A stretch of DNA of 43,602 nucleotides from Streptomycetaceae bacterium MP113-05 (GTDB lineage: Bacteria; Actinomycetota; Actinomycetes; Streptomycetales; Streptomycetaceae). Both the position numbers and the translations under genes were made by a program. Shown in pieces: positions 9,277-17,721 of this stretch (positions are counted from its first letter, which is position 1; each line of letters begins with the position of its first letter). The stretch is from positions 1 to 43,602 of the forward strand of contig KI547043.1 of assembly GCA_000497405.1 (NCBI GenBank), written 5' to 3'. A model generated the notes under the pieces. That model made no database searches, was not told where the DNA came from, and saw nothing but the letters and a program-made list of their open reading frames with translations.

Positions 9277-11220
9277 CTACACGGGTGCGGGCGCCGCCAC
9301 TTCGGTCGTCGGATGCATGAGCGAGCGCAGCTTGTCGCGCGTCTCCTGGTCCGTCGAGTAGAGGATCGTGCCGACCATCCCCCGGGTGAGCAGCACCTTG
9401 TAGGTGTTGCGGATCAGCCGGTCGATCTCGTCGTCCGTCGTCGCCTTGGTGAACACCGGGTCCTTGGACGCCGTACGGTCCACGACCCACCGATCGCTCC
9501 GCCACACGAGGTCGGGGCCGATGATGACGCCGGACCAGTCGTACTCGAAGCCCTGCGCGGTGTAGACGCAGCCGACCTGGCCGAACCCCTCCGGGCTGGT
9601 GGCCCACAGCGGCGCGGGCGGGGCCCCGAGGACGGACCGGTCGCCGTACACGTTCCAGGGACGCGCCCACTGCCCGATGACGACGTCGGCGGGCAGCTCG
9701 GTCATCCCAGGCGTGATCTTGGTGGTCCACTTCCAGCAGTAGCCGGCCGACATGCGCGCACCGTAGCCCTCCGCCCGGCGGGCGAGCAGGAAGTCCTCCA
9801 ACTCCTGCGGGCTCTCGGCGGTCCGCAGCTCCAGCTTGCCGTCCGGCTCCCACGGGCCGGGCGTGCCACCCTCCAGGCCGAGCAGGTCGAGCACCCACTT
9901 CTCGTACGCGTCGCTGCCCCCGCAGCGGAACTGGCCGTCCAGATCCACGGAGGTGAAGTCCAGCTTCTTCTCGGCCGCGGCCTGTTCGATCTCCTCCTTG
10001 GTCCCCATCTCGCCGGGGCGCACGACCTGGTGCTGGTCGAGGAGGAACACGGGGACGCGGGCGGCGTCGATCAGCTCCGCCACCTGCGGACGGCCGGTGC
10101 GCAGCTCGGCCTTGGTGTAGCGGTTGGCGGAGGTCTTGCGTAGTCGGTGGGCCTCGTCGCAGAGCAGCACGTCGAGGGCGTTCGGCTCGGCGTCCATGAA
10201 GCTGTTGAAGTACTTGAACAGCCGCTGCACGGCGGGTTTCCGTGCGCCCGCGATCTTGCGCATGGTCTTGGTGAAGGATCCGGAGCCGGTGGCGTGCAGA
10301 GCGGAGTCGCCGCGCCGGTACAGCTCGCCCAGGAGGGAGAGGGCGATGACGCTCTTGCCGGATCCAGGGCCGCCGGTCACCACGACGACCCGCTTGTGGT
10401 CGGACCGCCCGGCCTTGCGCACGGCGGACATGACCTTCTCGTAGGCGACTCGCTGCTCGGCGAGGAGCACGAACTGCTCGCGGTCGCGGATCTCGTCTGC
10501 TGCGACGGCCATCAGCTGCTTCGACGGCCGGATCCTGCCGTTGAGCAGGGCATCCGCCGCCTCCGCGCCGGGCTTCGCTGCGAGCCGTGAGCGCAGAAAG
10601 TCCAGGAAGGCACCGCGCTGGTCACTGCTGTAGAGGCGTCCGTGCTGGTCCTCGTCGACGCCGCGCAGGCCCGCGATGCGTTCCTCGGGCGCGTTGTGCA
10701 GGAACGCGACGCCGGCGAGGGCATCCGGGAGTCGCTCCAGCGCGCCGTTGAACGAGAGCAGGTACTCGCAGTACCCCCGGACCTGCTCGATCGGGTTGAG
10801 CACGGCGTCGCGGTAGGCATCGATCCGGCACAGCAGCGGCCCGTCCTCCTCGTCCGGGTCGGCCGCGCTCCACTGCTTCAGCTCCACGACGACGTACGAC
10901 GGCTCACCCGTAGTGGGGTGCACGCCTGCGAGTACGGCGTCGGCGCGCTTGCTGGTGAGGGGCAGGCTGTACTCGAGGAGCACCTCGACGTCGCCGAGGC
11001 CCGCGTCCATGAGCGCGTTGACGAGAGCCGGGATGCTGCGTTCCCACGACCTCACCTCCGACTGCCCGGCGTTCCGGCCGTGCAGGTGACGGAAGTTCTC
11101 GGTCAAATGCAGCGCCAGCGACCCTTCGAGGAGACGGGCGGCCACGGACGACGCGGACTCACGGAACAGCAAGAAGATGCCCCCAGGCAGCACGAAGAAG
11201 ACTCGTGCGGGTGGGGGCAT
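9277..11220 (-). CDS. DUF2075 (Schlafen group 3-like) DNA/RNA helicase with N-terminal PD-(D/E)XK nuclease-like domain
   Basis: A 647-residue protein. The N-terminal part has VEVLLEYSLPLTSKRADAVL and YVVVELKQW, giving Glu83, Asp94 and Glu113-x-Lys115, a PD-(D/E)XK nuclease pattern. A DUF2075 helicase-type ATPase follows: Walker A GGPGSGKS (Lys289), Walker B DVLLCDEAHR (Asp355-Glu356), and a late GCVYTAQGFEYDWSGVIIG motif typical of these SF1-like enzymes. The ATG has GGAGGAC just upstream. Relatives usually begin near the MLLFR-like stretch at residue 17, so a TTG at about 11172, preceded by GGGGG, is an alternative start. It sits upstream of pglY in the same direction with a 91-bp gap that contains the pglY promoter. 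Inference: an accessory nuclease-helicase tied to the BREX locus. DUF2075 proteins recur in defence islands, but the function is not known. Confidence 0.8.
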   Translation of the reverse strand: MPPPARVFFVLPGGIFLLFRESASSVAARLLEGSLALHLTENFRHLHGRNAGQSEVRSWERSIPALVNALMDAGLGDVEVLLEYSLPLTSKRADAVLAGVHPTTGEPSYVVVELKQWSAADPDEEDGPLLCRIDAYRDAVLNPIEQVRGYCEYLLSFNGALERLPDALAGVAFLHNAPEERIAGLRGVDEDQHGRLYSSDQRGAFLDFLRSRLAAKPGAEAADALLNGRIRPSKQLMAVAADEIRDREQFVLLAEQRVAYEKVMSAVRKAGRSDHKRVVVVTGGPGSGKSVIALSLLGELYRRGDSALHATGSGSFTKTMRKIAGARKPAVQRLFKYFNSFMDAEPNALDVLLCDEAHRLRKTSANRYTKAELRTGRPQVAELIDAARVPVFLLDQHQVVRPGEMGTKEEIEQAAAEKKLDFTSVDLDGQFRCGGSDAYEKWVLDLLGLEGGTPGPWEPDGKLELRTAESPQELEDFLLARRAEGYGARMSAGYCWKWTTKITPGMTELPADVVIGQWARPWNVYGDRSVLGAPPAPLWATSPEGFGQVGCVYTAQGFEYDWSGVIIGPDLVWRSDRWVVDRTASKDPVFTKATTDDEIDRLIRNTYKVLLTRGMVGTILYSTDQETRDKLRSLMHPTTEVAAPAPV

Positions 11221-11232
11221 GTCCTCCGGCGC

Positions 11233-11256
11233 CCGCCGCGCGCTCGCGCGCGGCGG
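11233..11256. terminator. Strong GC hairpin between the small genes and the DUF2075 gene
   Basis: A perfect 10-bp stem (CCGCCGCGCG at 11233-11242 with CGCGCGGCGG at 11247-11256) and a CTCG tetraloop. It lies after the two minus-strand small genes and only 13 bp before the DUF2075 start, close to its ribosome binding site. There is no T-run, so it could be a GC-type terminator or a structure that limits translation of the next gene. Confidence 0.45.
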
Positions 11257-11355
11257 ATCAGGAAGCCCGTCGGGCCGCTGAGACGGTTTCCGCCATCCTA
11301 GGTGAGGGTGGTGACCACGGGGAGGGGATCGGGCTGACCGTGCCGCGCACTGGCG

Positions 11356-11586
11356 TCACCTCGGTTGTCTGCTGCGGGCGTTCGCCACGGCGACGAGCGC
11401 GCTGAGCAGTTCGGACTGCGTGAGCGGGCGGACGGTCTCCGGGGCGGCGTCCCATTCGCGTCCACCGGCGAGCGGGCGGAGCTGCAGGTACGGGCCGTCG
11501 TGCGCCATGACCTGTCCGACCCGGTCGCGGGCAGTGTCGTGGACGGCTTCGCCGACGGCGGGGATGCCGTCGGCGTCCTCCGTCAC
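11356..11586 (-). CDS. Small hypothetical protein, 76 aa
   Basis: A 76-residue protein beginning VTEDADGIPAVGEAVHDTAR from a GTG whose last bases overlap the stop of the preceding small gene (GTGA at 11583-11586). The middle reads GPYLQLRPLAGGREWDA and the end is LSALVAVANARSRQPR. It has no membrane segment or recognised domain. Two-gene units like this are often seen beside XRE/DUF397 regulators in Streptomyces. The overlap argues for translational coupling with the 83-aa gene. The alternative upstream ATG at 11643 would run through the neighbour and is less likely. Function unknown. Confidence 0.65.
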   Translation of the reverse strand: MTEDADGIPAVGEAVHDTARDRVGQVMAHDGPYLQLRPLAGGREWDAAPETVRPLTQSELLSALVAVANARSRQPR

Positions 11587-11834
11587 CCGGGGAGCCCCTT
11601 CGTGATCACGTCCGCGAGCATGTGGGCGACGGGCGCGGAGCACACGCCGAGGTGGACGAGGGCGTACCGGACTTCGCCCTCATGGTCGTCCCCGCGCACG
11701 TCCAGCCACGGAGTGCGGATGTCCATGGCGGGGAGCTGGATGCCAGCCTGGGTGAGTGCGCCCGCGAGGGCGTCACGGGCTTCGAGGGCTTCGGTGACCT
11801 TGGGGTTGTGGGGAGGGCGTGGTGTGGGACTCAT
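11583..11834 (-). CDS. Small hypothetical protein, 83 aa
   Basis: An 83-residue protein starting MSPTPRPPHNPKVTEALEAR, with GAGGAG about five bases before the ATG (11832-11834). It contains TPWLDVRGDDHEGEVRYALV and ends HMLADVITKGLPG. The middle is reminiscent of small conserved actinobacterial proteins of unknown role. It is divergent from the xre gene and shares a 208-bp intergenic region that contains a perfect palindrome, so the XRE protein probably controls it. It is coupled to the following 76-aa gene by overlapping stop and start. A longer reading upstream lacks actinobacterial coding character and crosses the palindrome, so this start is preferred. Confidence 0.7.
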   Translation of the reverse strand: MSPTPRPPHNPKVTEALEARDALAGALTQAGIQLPAMDIRTPWLDVRGDDHEGEVRYALVHLGVCSAPVAHMLADVITKGLPG

Positions 11835-11901
11835 GTGGCTCCTCGTCCGTGCAGTCGGTGGGTGCTGTTCCGTTGATTCAAGGACCCGGCTGCGCTGCTG
11901 A

Positions 11902-11916
11902 ACTACGCTGCGTAGT
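11902..11916. promoter_or_regulatory. 15-bp perfect palindrome, probable operator of the XRE regulator
   Basis: ACTACGCTGCGTAGT: two 7-base arms around a central T, with no mismatch. It lies in the divergent region between the small-gene pair and the xre gene, 68 bp upstream of the former's ATG and 127 bp upstream of the latter's. The symmetry and position fit a dimeric helix-turn-helix repressor site overlapping a promoter. Confidence 0.55.
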
Positions 11917-12042
11917 GCGGGTGTCACGAGACTGCACCCGGCGGTGGACGACCGGCGTGTGGACGGGGTGGTGCTTCCCCGCCGCGCGGAGGTGGTTCCA
12001 CACGTTCCACATCGGTCACGCGCACGTCCCGGAGGAAGCCGC

Positions 12043-12885
12043 ATGCCGCAACGACGCGTCATCACCGGCCGCAGCCAGGAACCCCGCCAACGGTTCGCGC
12101 AGGAGCTACGGACCCTGCGTGCCGGGAACGGGACCAGCCTGCGGGCGCTCGGCGAACGGCTGGGCTGGGACTGGTCGTTGTTCGGCAAGATGGAGAAGGG
12201 CGAGACGCTCGGCAGCCCGGAGGTCGTCCAGGCCCTCGACACGTACTACGGGACGCCCGGGCTGCTGCTCGCCCTGTGGGAGGTAGCAGCCGGGGACCAC
12301 ACGCAGTTCCGCGAGCGGTACCGGCGCTACATGGCCCTGGAGTCGGAGGCGGTGAGCCTCTGGCACTTCGCGGTCAGCGTGCTGCCGGGACTGCTGCAGA
12401 CGCCGGGCTACGCGCGGGAAGTGCTGGCGGCGGGCGGACTCAAGGGGAAGGAGTTGGAGCAGCAGGTCGAGGCGCGGATGGGTCGGCGGGAACTGCTGGA
12501 GGGGGATGACGCCCCGCCGTTCCGGACGATCCTGTCGGAGGCGGTGCTGCGGACGCCGCTGCGGGACGTGGGGGAGTGGCGGGCGCAGTTGGAGTACCTC
12601 GCTGAGGTCGCGGAACGGCCGAACGTCACGATGCAGGTGCTTCCGCTGAGCGCAGGTATGCATGGCCTGGACAGCACTGCGCTGATGTTCCTGCGGCTTC
12701 CGGGCGGGCTTACCGTTGCGTACACCGAGAACGCACATCGTGGTGAACTCATTGAGGCGGATGCGCCGGTTGAGCGACTGCAGCGTGCGTACGATGCGAT
12801 GCGCGACCTGGCGCTGTCCCCGGCTGAGTCGCAGAAGTTCGTCCTGGCCACCTTGGAGGAAGTACCGTGCGAGGCATCGACCTGA
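12043..12885 (+). CDS. XRE-family transcriptional regulator with DUF5753 domain
   Basis: A 280-residue protein from the ATG preceded by GGAGGAAGCCGC. Residues 17-75 form a helix-turn-helix of the XRE type (RFAQELRTLRAGNG, TSLRALGERLGWDWSLFGKM). Residues about 95-270 match DUF5753 (SVLPGLLQTPGYAREVL, NVTMQVLPLSAGMHG, AYTENAHRGELI). Such proteins form pairs with DUF397 proteins in Streptomyces and act in developmental or antibiotic regulation (WhiJ-like group). An earlier in-frame start at 11944 would add 33 residues without family similarity. The DUF397 gene starts inside its 3' end, overlapping by 19 bp. Its target is probably the adjacent palindrome; whether it also controls the BREX genes on either side is untested. 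Confidence 0.85.
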   Translation: MPQRRVITGRSQEPRQRFAQELRTLRAGNGTSLRALGERLGWDWSLFGKMEKGETLGSPEVVQALDTYYGTPGLLLALWEVAAGDHTQFRERYRRYMALESEAVSLWHFAVSVLPGLLQTPGYAREVLAAGGLKGKELEQQVEARMGRRELLEGDDAPPFRTILSEAVLRTPLRDVGEWRAQLEYLAEVAERPNVTMQVLPLSAGMHGLDSTALMFLRLPGGLTVAYTENAHRGELIEADAPVERLQRAYDAMRDLALSPAESQKFVLATLEEVPCEAST

Positions 12886-13076
12886 GTGCCGCTAGTTGGC
12901 GCAAGAGCTCCTACAGCAACTCTGATGGCGGCGAGTGCGTCGAGGTCTCCGCCGACTTTGCTTCCCTCGTCCCCGTCCGGGACAGCAAGGTCCCTCACGG
13001 CCCGGTTCTTGTATTCCCAGCCGGTGGCTGGGGCTCCTTCGTATCGGCCCTCCGAGGGGGACAGTTGGGTGGCTGA
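12867..13076 (+). CDS. DUF397 domain protein
   Basis: A 69-residue protein starting at a GTG with GGAGGA seven bases upstream. It has the DUF397 signature WRKSSYSNSDGGECVEV at residues 11-27, then VPVRDSKVPHGPVLVFPAGG and WGSFVSALRGG. DUF397 proteins are small partners of DUF5753 XRE regulators; several such pairs behave like toxin-antitoxin or regulator-antagonist units. The 19-bp overlap with the xre gene supports coupled expression. The protein is complete. Confidence 0.88.
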   Translation: MRGIDLSAASWRKSSYSNSDGGECVEVSADFASLVPVRDSKVPHGPVLVFPAGGWGSFVSALRGGQLGG

Positions 13077-13085
13077 CCAGGCAAC

Positions 13086-13125
13086 GCCACGGCCCCGCGA
13101 TCTGCTCGGATCGCGGGGCCGTGGC
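13086..13125. terminator. Bidirectional terminator between DUF397 and pglX
   Basis: A perfect 17-bp stem (13086-13102 with 13109-13125) and a 6-base TGCTCG loop, in the 62-bp gap between two converging genes. It lacks a long T-run, as is common for actinobacterial terminators, and would serve both strands. Confidence 0.8.
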
Positions 13126-13138
13126 CATGGCAGGCGGG

Positions 13139-16100
13139 CTACTTCTTCGCTGAACGGCGTCCCCTGGTCGCAGCAGTCGGGCGCCAGGCGCGTAGATCGT
13201 CGTCGGTGAGGCCGTGCTTCCCCTGCTCCATCTGCCGGTCGCCCTCGAAGAATTTGGCGGGGGTCGGGGCGAAGAGCGGATCGGACTCGTTGTGCCACTG
13301 GTCAAGCCAGGGCTGCAGTTCCAGCAGCCCAGCCAGCAGTGGGGTGACCTCTTCAGTGGTCAGGCCCTCGTGGGTGGCGATGTACGTGTCGAGCGCGATT
13401 GCCTGCTCCCGGTGGTCCCAACCTGCCCAGCCGTACAGATCTGGGGTGGCCTGGTTGGCCCGCCCGTACGAGATGAACCGCTCCTTGGGTACATCCAGCT
13501 TGCCGCGCGCCCGCCAGTAAGAGGGACGCAGGAAGTCCGCCGACGTGTACTTCGGCGGCACGGGGATGGTGTCCCGGATCTTCCGCTTCGCCGGCTCGTC
13601 CGGAGCAGCATCTTCCTTCCGCTGAAGATCCCAGACGTGCTCCCAGTCCGCGCGCTTTTTCAGTGCGGCGGGCTTGTAGCGCAGAGCGGCGAGGAACGGC
13701 ACGTGCTCGACGGTCATCAGCTCGGAGACGACGGTGGGCAGTTCTTTACGGGGTGCGTAGATCTTGGCAACGGAGACGAAGTCCTCGTCACGGGACAAGT
13801 TGTCGATGAGCCGTGAGAGCGTGACAAGAGCGGGCTGTCGGTTCTCCTCGAACCAGTGGGTACGATCTTCCATACGGTCAAGTAGCCAGCCCCGAATTGC
13901 CTTTTCCTGGAGCGCGTCCCACCCTTCAGTAGCCCAGCGCCGCTTGTACTCCGGCCGTTCGACCATGCCGATGGCACGGGACGACTCGATGGCATTGATC
14001 CGCTTCTGCACGACTTCCCGGTAGGCAGCGGGCCAGTGGGCGGGGATCTCGGTGATCGGTGTGGACCCGTGCCTCTTGAACCACTCGTCGCCCGTCTCAC
14101 CTGCCGCGACCCGACGGGCGAGCGCGATCTCGAAGGCCCGCTCACCGAGCGCGATTTCGGGGATGTCAGGGGATTCGGGGTCCTCTGCGACGCGCAGATC
14201 ATCGGAGTGCAGCTTGTAGAGCGAGTAGACGTGCCAGTCCAGTTCCTCTTGGAGGGCGATCATTCGGGATCGCAGTGAATTCCAGAGAATGCGGGCTTCG
14301 CGGAGCGCCGTGGCAGAGGGGGTCTTTTCGTCTGCGAGAACCGACGGGCTTGCGGCGGTGAGTTGTTGGGTCAGAGAGTCCAGGGTGTGAGAAATACCCA
14401 CAGGGAATGAGGGAGGGAGTGGAAAATCTTGGAGTTTGGTTCCGGTGTATTCGTGAGTCCATGACCAGGGCTGATCGGATTGGCCACCACCAGATTCAGG
14501 ACTGCCCCCTTTGGGGAAACTGACCATCCTGAGCCAGAATCCAGCGGTGGAACTGTTGAGTAGTCCGAGCAGCCGTAGGTGCTCCTTTTCGCTTGCTCCT
14601 GGTCGCAGCTTGATTACAGGTGCGGTGCGGATGAATCCGCTGTTGCCTCGCCGCAATGCAAATTGGTTGTGCGTGGCCACGAATGAGAATGAGAGCAGGT
14701 ATGGAGACCAGTAGCGATTTGGGTTGAAGCTAGAGAACTCGAACCATTTGAGGCCCTGCTCTTCCTGTGTGCCAGACAGCGCCTTACGCATGCGAAGATG
14801 GACTCTGCTACGCCACAGTAGACGTTCTGTTGGGGCGTCGATTTGCGCCGATCGTGTCTCATCGAGGTATGGGAATACAGTTCCGATTCCGTCACGCAAG
14901 GACCAGTCGCGTACAGAAGATCCGCCGTAGAATGGTCGGATCTGCTTGGCGGGAACTCCAAGTCTACGAGCGGATGCTTGTCCGATCATGTAGGCGTCGT
15001 CCTGACGCGTCACGGCGCAGAATCCGATGCTATCGACAATTTCAGCGAGTCTTCCTTCGCCTCCTGTCTCGATCTGTTCAAGCATCTCTAGGCCACCATC
15101 GGCGAGAACCCAAGGCTGCTTTCCGAAGTATCGCTCTCGATCCAAATCGTCTACGGATACCCATTTGCCGACTGTCCCGGGGGTGTCAATTTTCTTGACG
15201 ATTTCTTGCCAGACGAGTCCTTCCTCCCCGCTCGTTGGGGTGGAAGGCTCACCTTGTACGCTTCGTACCGTCCGGATCGTTGTAGGTCGTGCGCTCCCTA
15301 CCCGCCGCCTCCCAATCAATATTACTGTCGGTGTGCCGTGTCCTGGAATGTATGCCCCAGAGGTGTCAATTACCTCTGCCAATTCCACCTCGTGGGCGAA
15401 GTACGACTCGATGAGTCTCGTGCCAAACTCTCGCTTAATGAATGAGCTGGCTGTAATTTGGCCAACCATTCCGTGGCTGTGCTCCCCAGTCTCGCCTCGA
15501 ATGGCCAGTTCGAAGAAGCGTTGAGCAAACGGCACGGATAGTGCGTACTGAAGGGAGCAAGCATCATACAATTCCTTGTAGAGCTTGTTTAGTTCTTTGT
15601 CCTTTACCTGAATGTACGGCGGATTCCCCACCACGACGTGATAACGTCCCGGCCGCAAAATGTCCGGGTGCTCATGTACGTCCTCGGTTTCGTACTTGAA
15701 GTCGGCCAGCTCGTCCGCGCCCTCCTCGTCCAGGTCATCGAAGAGGTTGCCCTGCTTGTGTCGGTGCTTGATGAGTGAGTCGCCCACCGCCAGGTGGATC
15801 GGCCACTCGTACTTGGCCGCCTTCGCCAGTGTCCGCACGCCACTCGCCGCCATGGCCGCCACCAGCAACCGGAACCGGGCAACCGCCACCGCGAAGGGGT
15901 TGAGGTCCACCCCGTGCACGGAGTCAAGCGACTCCCGCACGCGCTCGTGCACGTCCTTGCCCGGCCGGCCGTCCGCCCACAGCCGCACCAGCCGCCGGAA
16001 AGCTCCCAGCACGAAGTGGCCCGACCCGCATGTGGGGTCGATCATCTTCAGACCCTCGTAACCGAACTCCCGCACCGCCGGGTCCATGGCCCGGTCGAGG

Positions 16101-16759
16101 ATGAACTCCTCCACGAACTCCGGAGTCTGCAGCAGCGCGTACGTCTTCCGGGCGGCCTCGCTCAGGTCCTGGTACAGGTCACCCAGGAAACGCGTGTCCC
16201 AGCCCTTCGTACCGTCGCCGTCCTCCTCCAGCCGGTCCGTGAAGTCGTGGACGAGGACGCCGTCCTCGTCCCGCCCGCGCCAGAAGTCGACCAGGTCCCG
16301 CGCGCCGTCGTGCGACAGCGGGATCTGGTACAGCGGGTTGTGCCGGCGGTCGAACAGCAGCCGCCCTGCCTGTCCCGCGCCCAGTTCGTCGAACGCCTGC
16401 TCCAGCCAGCCCCGGTACGTCGGGTCGTCCGACCGGGAGACGTACTCCTCGAACCGGGCCAGCGTCAGGTCCCGCCGGTCGTCCTCCGGCGCCGTCAGGT
16501 ACGGCTCCGGTATGAGCCCGTTATCCTCGCAGAACCGCACAAAGACGGTGCCCAGCACCCACGCCACCGCGACCTGCGTGATGCGGTCGTCCAGCCAGGA
16601 GTTCCACGTGGCCGCCGTGCGGCCCAGCTTCCGTGCGCGGTCGTACTCGGCGCGCAGCTTCTCGCCCTCCGGCACCACCTTCACCTGCTTGGCGAGGTCG
16701 GACTCGGCCGCCTTGACCTGCTGCTTCAGGTCTCCTAACAGGGCCTTGCGGTCGATCAC
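13139..16759 (-). CDS. pglX: BREX-2 adenine-specific DNA methyltransferase PglX
   Basis: A 1206-residue N6-adenine methyltransferase from a GTG start with GGGAG upstream. Motif I is DPTCGSGHF (from Asp241) and motif IV is VVGNPPYIQ (Asn379-Tyr382). The N-terminus (LLGDLKQQVKAAESDLAKQV) and C-terminus (a LYGWAGWDHREQA stretch, then DDDLRAWRPTA) are those of BREX-2 PglX. It is expected to modify host DNA and so mark self; in S. coelicolor Pgl it is instead proposed to act on phage DNA and is toxic without PglZ. The stretch at about 14.2-15.66 kb (residues about 367-853), which follows NPPY and should include the target-recognition region, is visibly poorer in GC (some lines 42-53 per cent against about 70) than both flanks. 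The reading frame is intact. It is separated from pglW by an IS remnant. Confidence 0.94.
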   Translation of the reverse strand: MIDRKALLGDLKQQVKAAESDLAKQVKVVPEGEKLRAEYDRARKLGRTAATWNSWLDDRITQVAVAWVLGTVFVRFCEDNGLIPEPYLTAPEDDRRDLTLARFEEYVSRSDDPTYRGWLEQAFDELGAGQAGRLLFDRRHNPLYQIPLSHDGARDLVDFWRGRDEDGVLVHDFTDRLEEDGDGTKGWDTRFLGDLYQDLSEAARKTYALLQTPEFVEEFILDRAMDPAVREFGYEGLKMIDPTCGSGHFVLGAFRRLVRLWADGRPGKDVHERVRESLDSVHGVDLNPFAVAVARFRLLVAAMAASGVRTLAKAAKYEWPIHLAVGDSLIKHRHKQGNLFDDLDEEGADELADFKYETEDVHEHPDILRPGRYHVVVGNPPYIQVKDKELNKLYKELYDACSLQYALSVPFAQRFFELAIRGETGEHSHGMVGQITASSFIKREFGTRLIESYFAHEVELAEVIDTSGAYIPGHGTPTVILIGRRRVGSARPTTIRTVRSVQGEPSTPTSGEEGLVWQEIVKKIDTPGTVGKWVSVDDLDRERYFGKQPWVLADGGLEMLEQIETGGEGRLAEIVDSIGFCAVTRQDDAYMIGQASARRLGVPAKQIRPFYGGSSVRDWSLRDGIGTVFPYLDETRSAQIDAPTERLLWRSRVHLRMRKALSGTQEEQGLKWFEFSSFNPNRYWSPYLLSFSFVATHNQFALRRGNSGFIRTAPVIKLRPGASEKEHLRLLGLLNSSTAGFWLRMVSFPKGGSPESGGGQSDQPWSWTHEYTGTKLQDFPLPPSFPVGISHTLDSLTQQLTAASPSVLADEKTPSATALREARILWNSLRSRMIALQEELDWHVYSLYKLHSDDLRVAEDPESPDIPEIALGERAFEIALARRVAAGETGDEWFKRHGSTPITEIPAHWPAAYREVVQKRINAIESSRAIGMVERPEYKRRWATEGWDALQEKAIRGWLLDRMEDRTHWFEENRQPALVTLSRLIDNLSRDEDFVSVAKIYAPRKELPTVVSELMTVEHVPFLAALRYKPAALKKRADWEHVWDLQRKEDAAPDEPAKRKIRDTIPVPPKYTSADFLRPSYWRARGKLDVPKERFISYGRANQATPDLYGWAGWDHREQAIALDTYIATHEGLTTEEVTPLLAGLLELQPWLDQWHNESDPLFAPTPAKFFEGDRQMEQGKHGLTDDDLRAWRPTAATRGRRSAKK

Positions 16760-16850
16760 TTCTCGTCTCCCTCGGTACCGTTCCCGCCCACGCCCAGCGT
16801 CGATTGATCAGGTAGCTGGTGGCATCCGGTGATATTCGGGTGACGTTCTA

Positions 16851-17718
16851 TCAGATGTTGTGATCGGTAGGTTCGTTGGGCCTTTCGACGGTGCCGGCTG
16901 TCGGTGCAGGGGAAGAGTTGGAGCTTGACGGTGTGGGTGACGCGGGGTGGTGGCAGGCTCGTCGGGCCGCAGGGTGCGGTAGCCAGTGCCGCTGCGCTTG
17001 GCGGCTCGGGTGTGGCGCGTCCGGGCGGGGCTTTACGGCCTCGCGGACCAGGTCGGTCTGGACGTCACGGGCCTTGGCGGCCAGTTGCCGAGGGGGAAAA
17101 GTCCGCGCCGACGGAGCGTCGGGCGGCGGCGAGGGTCTGCTCGAAGCTGATGTGTGATACGGGGAGATGCGCGTGGTGGGCGGTTTCGGCGACCAGGTGG
17201 TGGAGGGCCTGGTAGACGCAGAGCATGGCCCATAGTTCCTGCTCGACCATGGCGGGGCTGTTGGAGCGCAGGGTCGCGGTGCGCCCACCTCGCTGCTCGA
17301 CCTTGATGTGCTTGAAGATCGTTTCGCTGGTCCAGCGCGCCGTGTGGAGCTCCGCGAGCTCGCGGGCGGGCACCGCGGCTGGGGCGAGCAGTGTGGTGAT
17401 CAGGGTGAACAGTTCGGAGGTCTCCTGGCTGACGCCCTCGGCGTCCAGGGTCGCGGTCACCACCGTGTACTCGACCACCCGCACTGAGGTAGGTGCCGTC
17501 TGACAGCACCCGGTCCATCGGCAGGGTGAAGGAGTCCGAGACGCGCCACACACCGGCAGCCCCCGAGTGCGCACCTCCCGCGCTCCGGCCTCCTCGATGA
17601 CGAAGTCCACCAGCTCAGGTGGGAAGGTACGCGTCAGCAGGCCCATCCGGACCCGCTCGGGGAAGCTGTCACCAACTATGTGATCTTGCGGTATGAGACC
17701 GGGACTCCAGTCGATCAC
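16851..17718 (-). pseudogene. IS4-family transposase remnant
   Basis: A decayed transposase between pglW and pglX. One frame starts MIDWSPGLIPQDHIVGD, then GLLTRTFPPELVDFVIEEAG, the usual N-terminus of actinobacterial IS4 transposases. The middle is missing: the N-terminal part jumps directly to VSDSFTLPMDRVLSDGTYLS in another frame, then returns to VEYTVVTATLDAEGVSQETS and LHTARWTSETIFKHIKVEQR, which holds the C-terminal catalytic region. The tail breaks again into other frames and ends near ERPNEPTDHNI. At least two frame changes and an internal deletion are needed, so it is not functional. It abuts the last codons of pglW (17722) and ends within about 90 bp of the pglX start. It may have separated an ancestral pglW-pglX pair. 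Confidence 0.8.
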
Positions 17719-17721
17719 GCG

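Noticed and set aside
17065..17718. An apparently complete 217-aa transposase gene next to pglW
   Set aside because: The middle of the protein is missing and parts lie in other frames, so it is a remnant.
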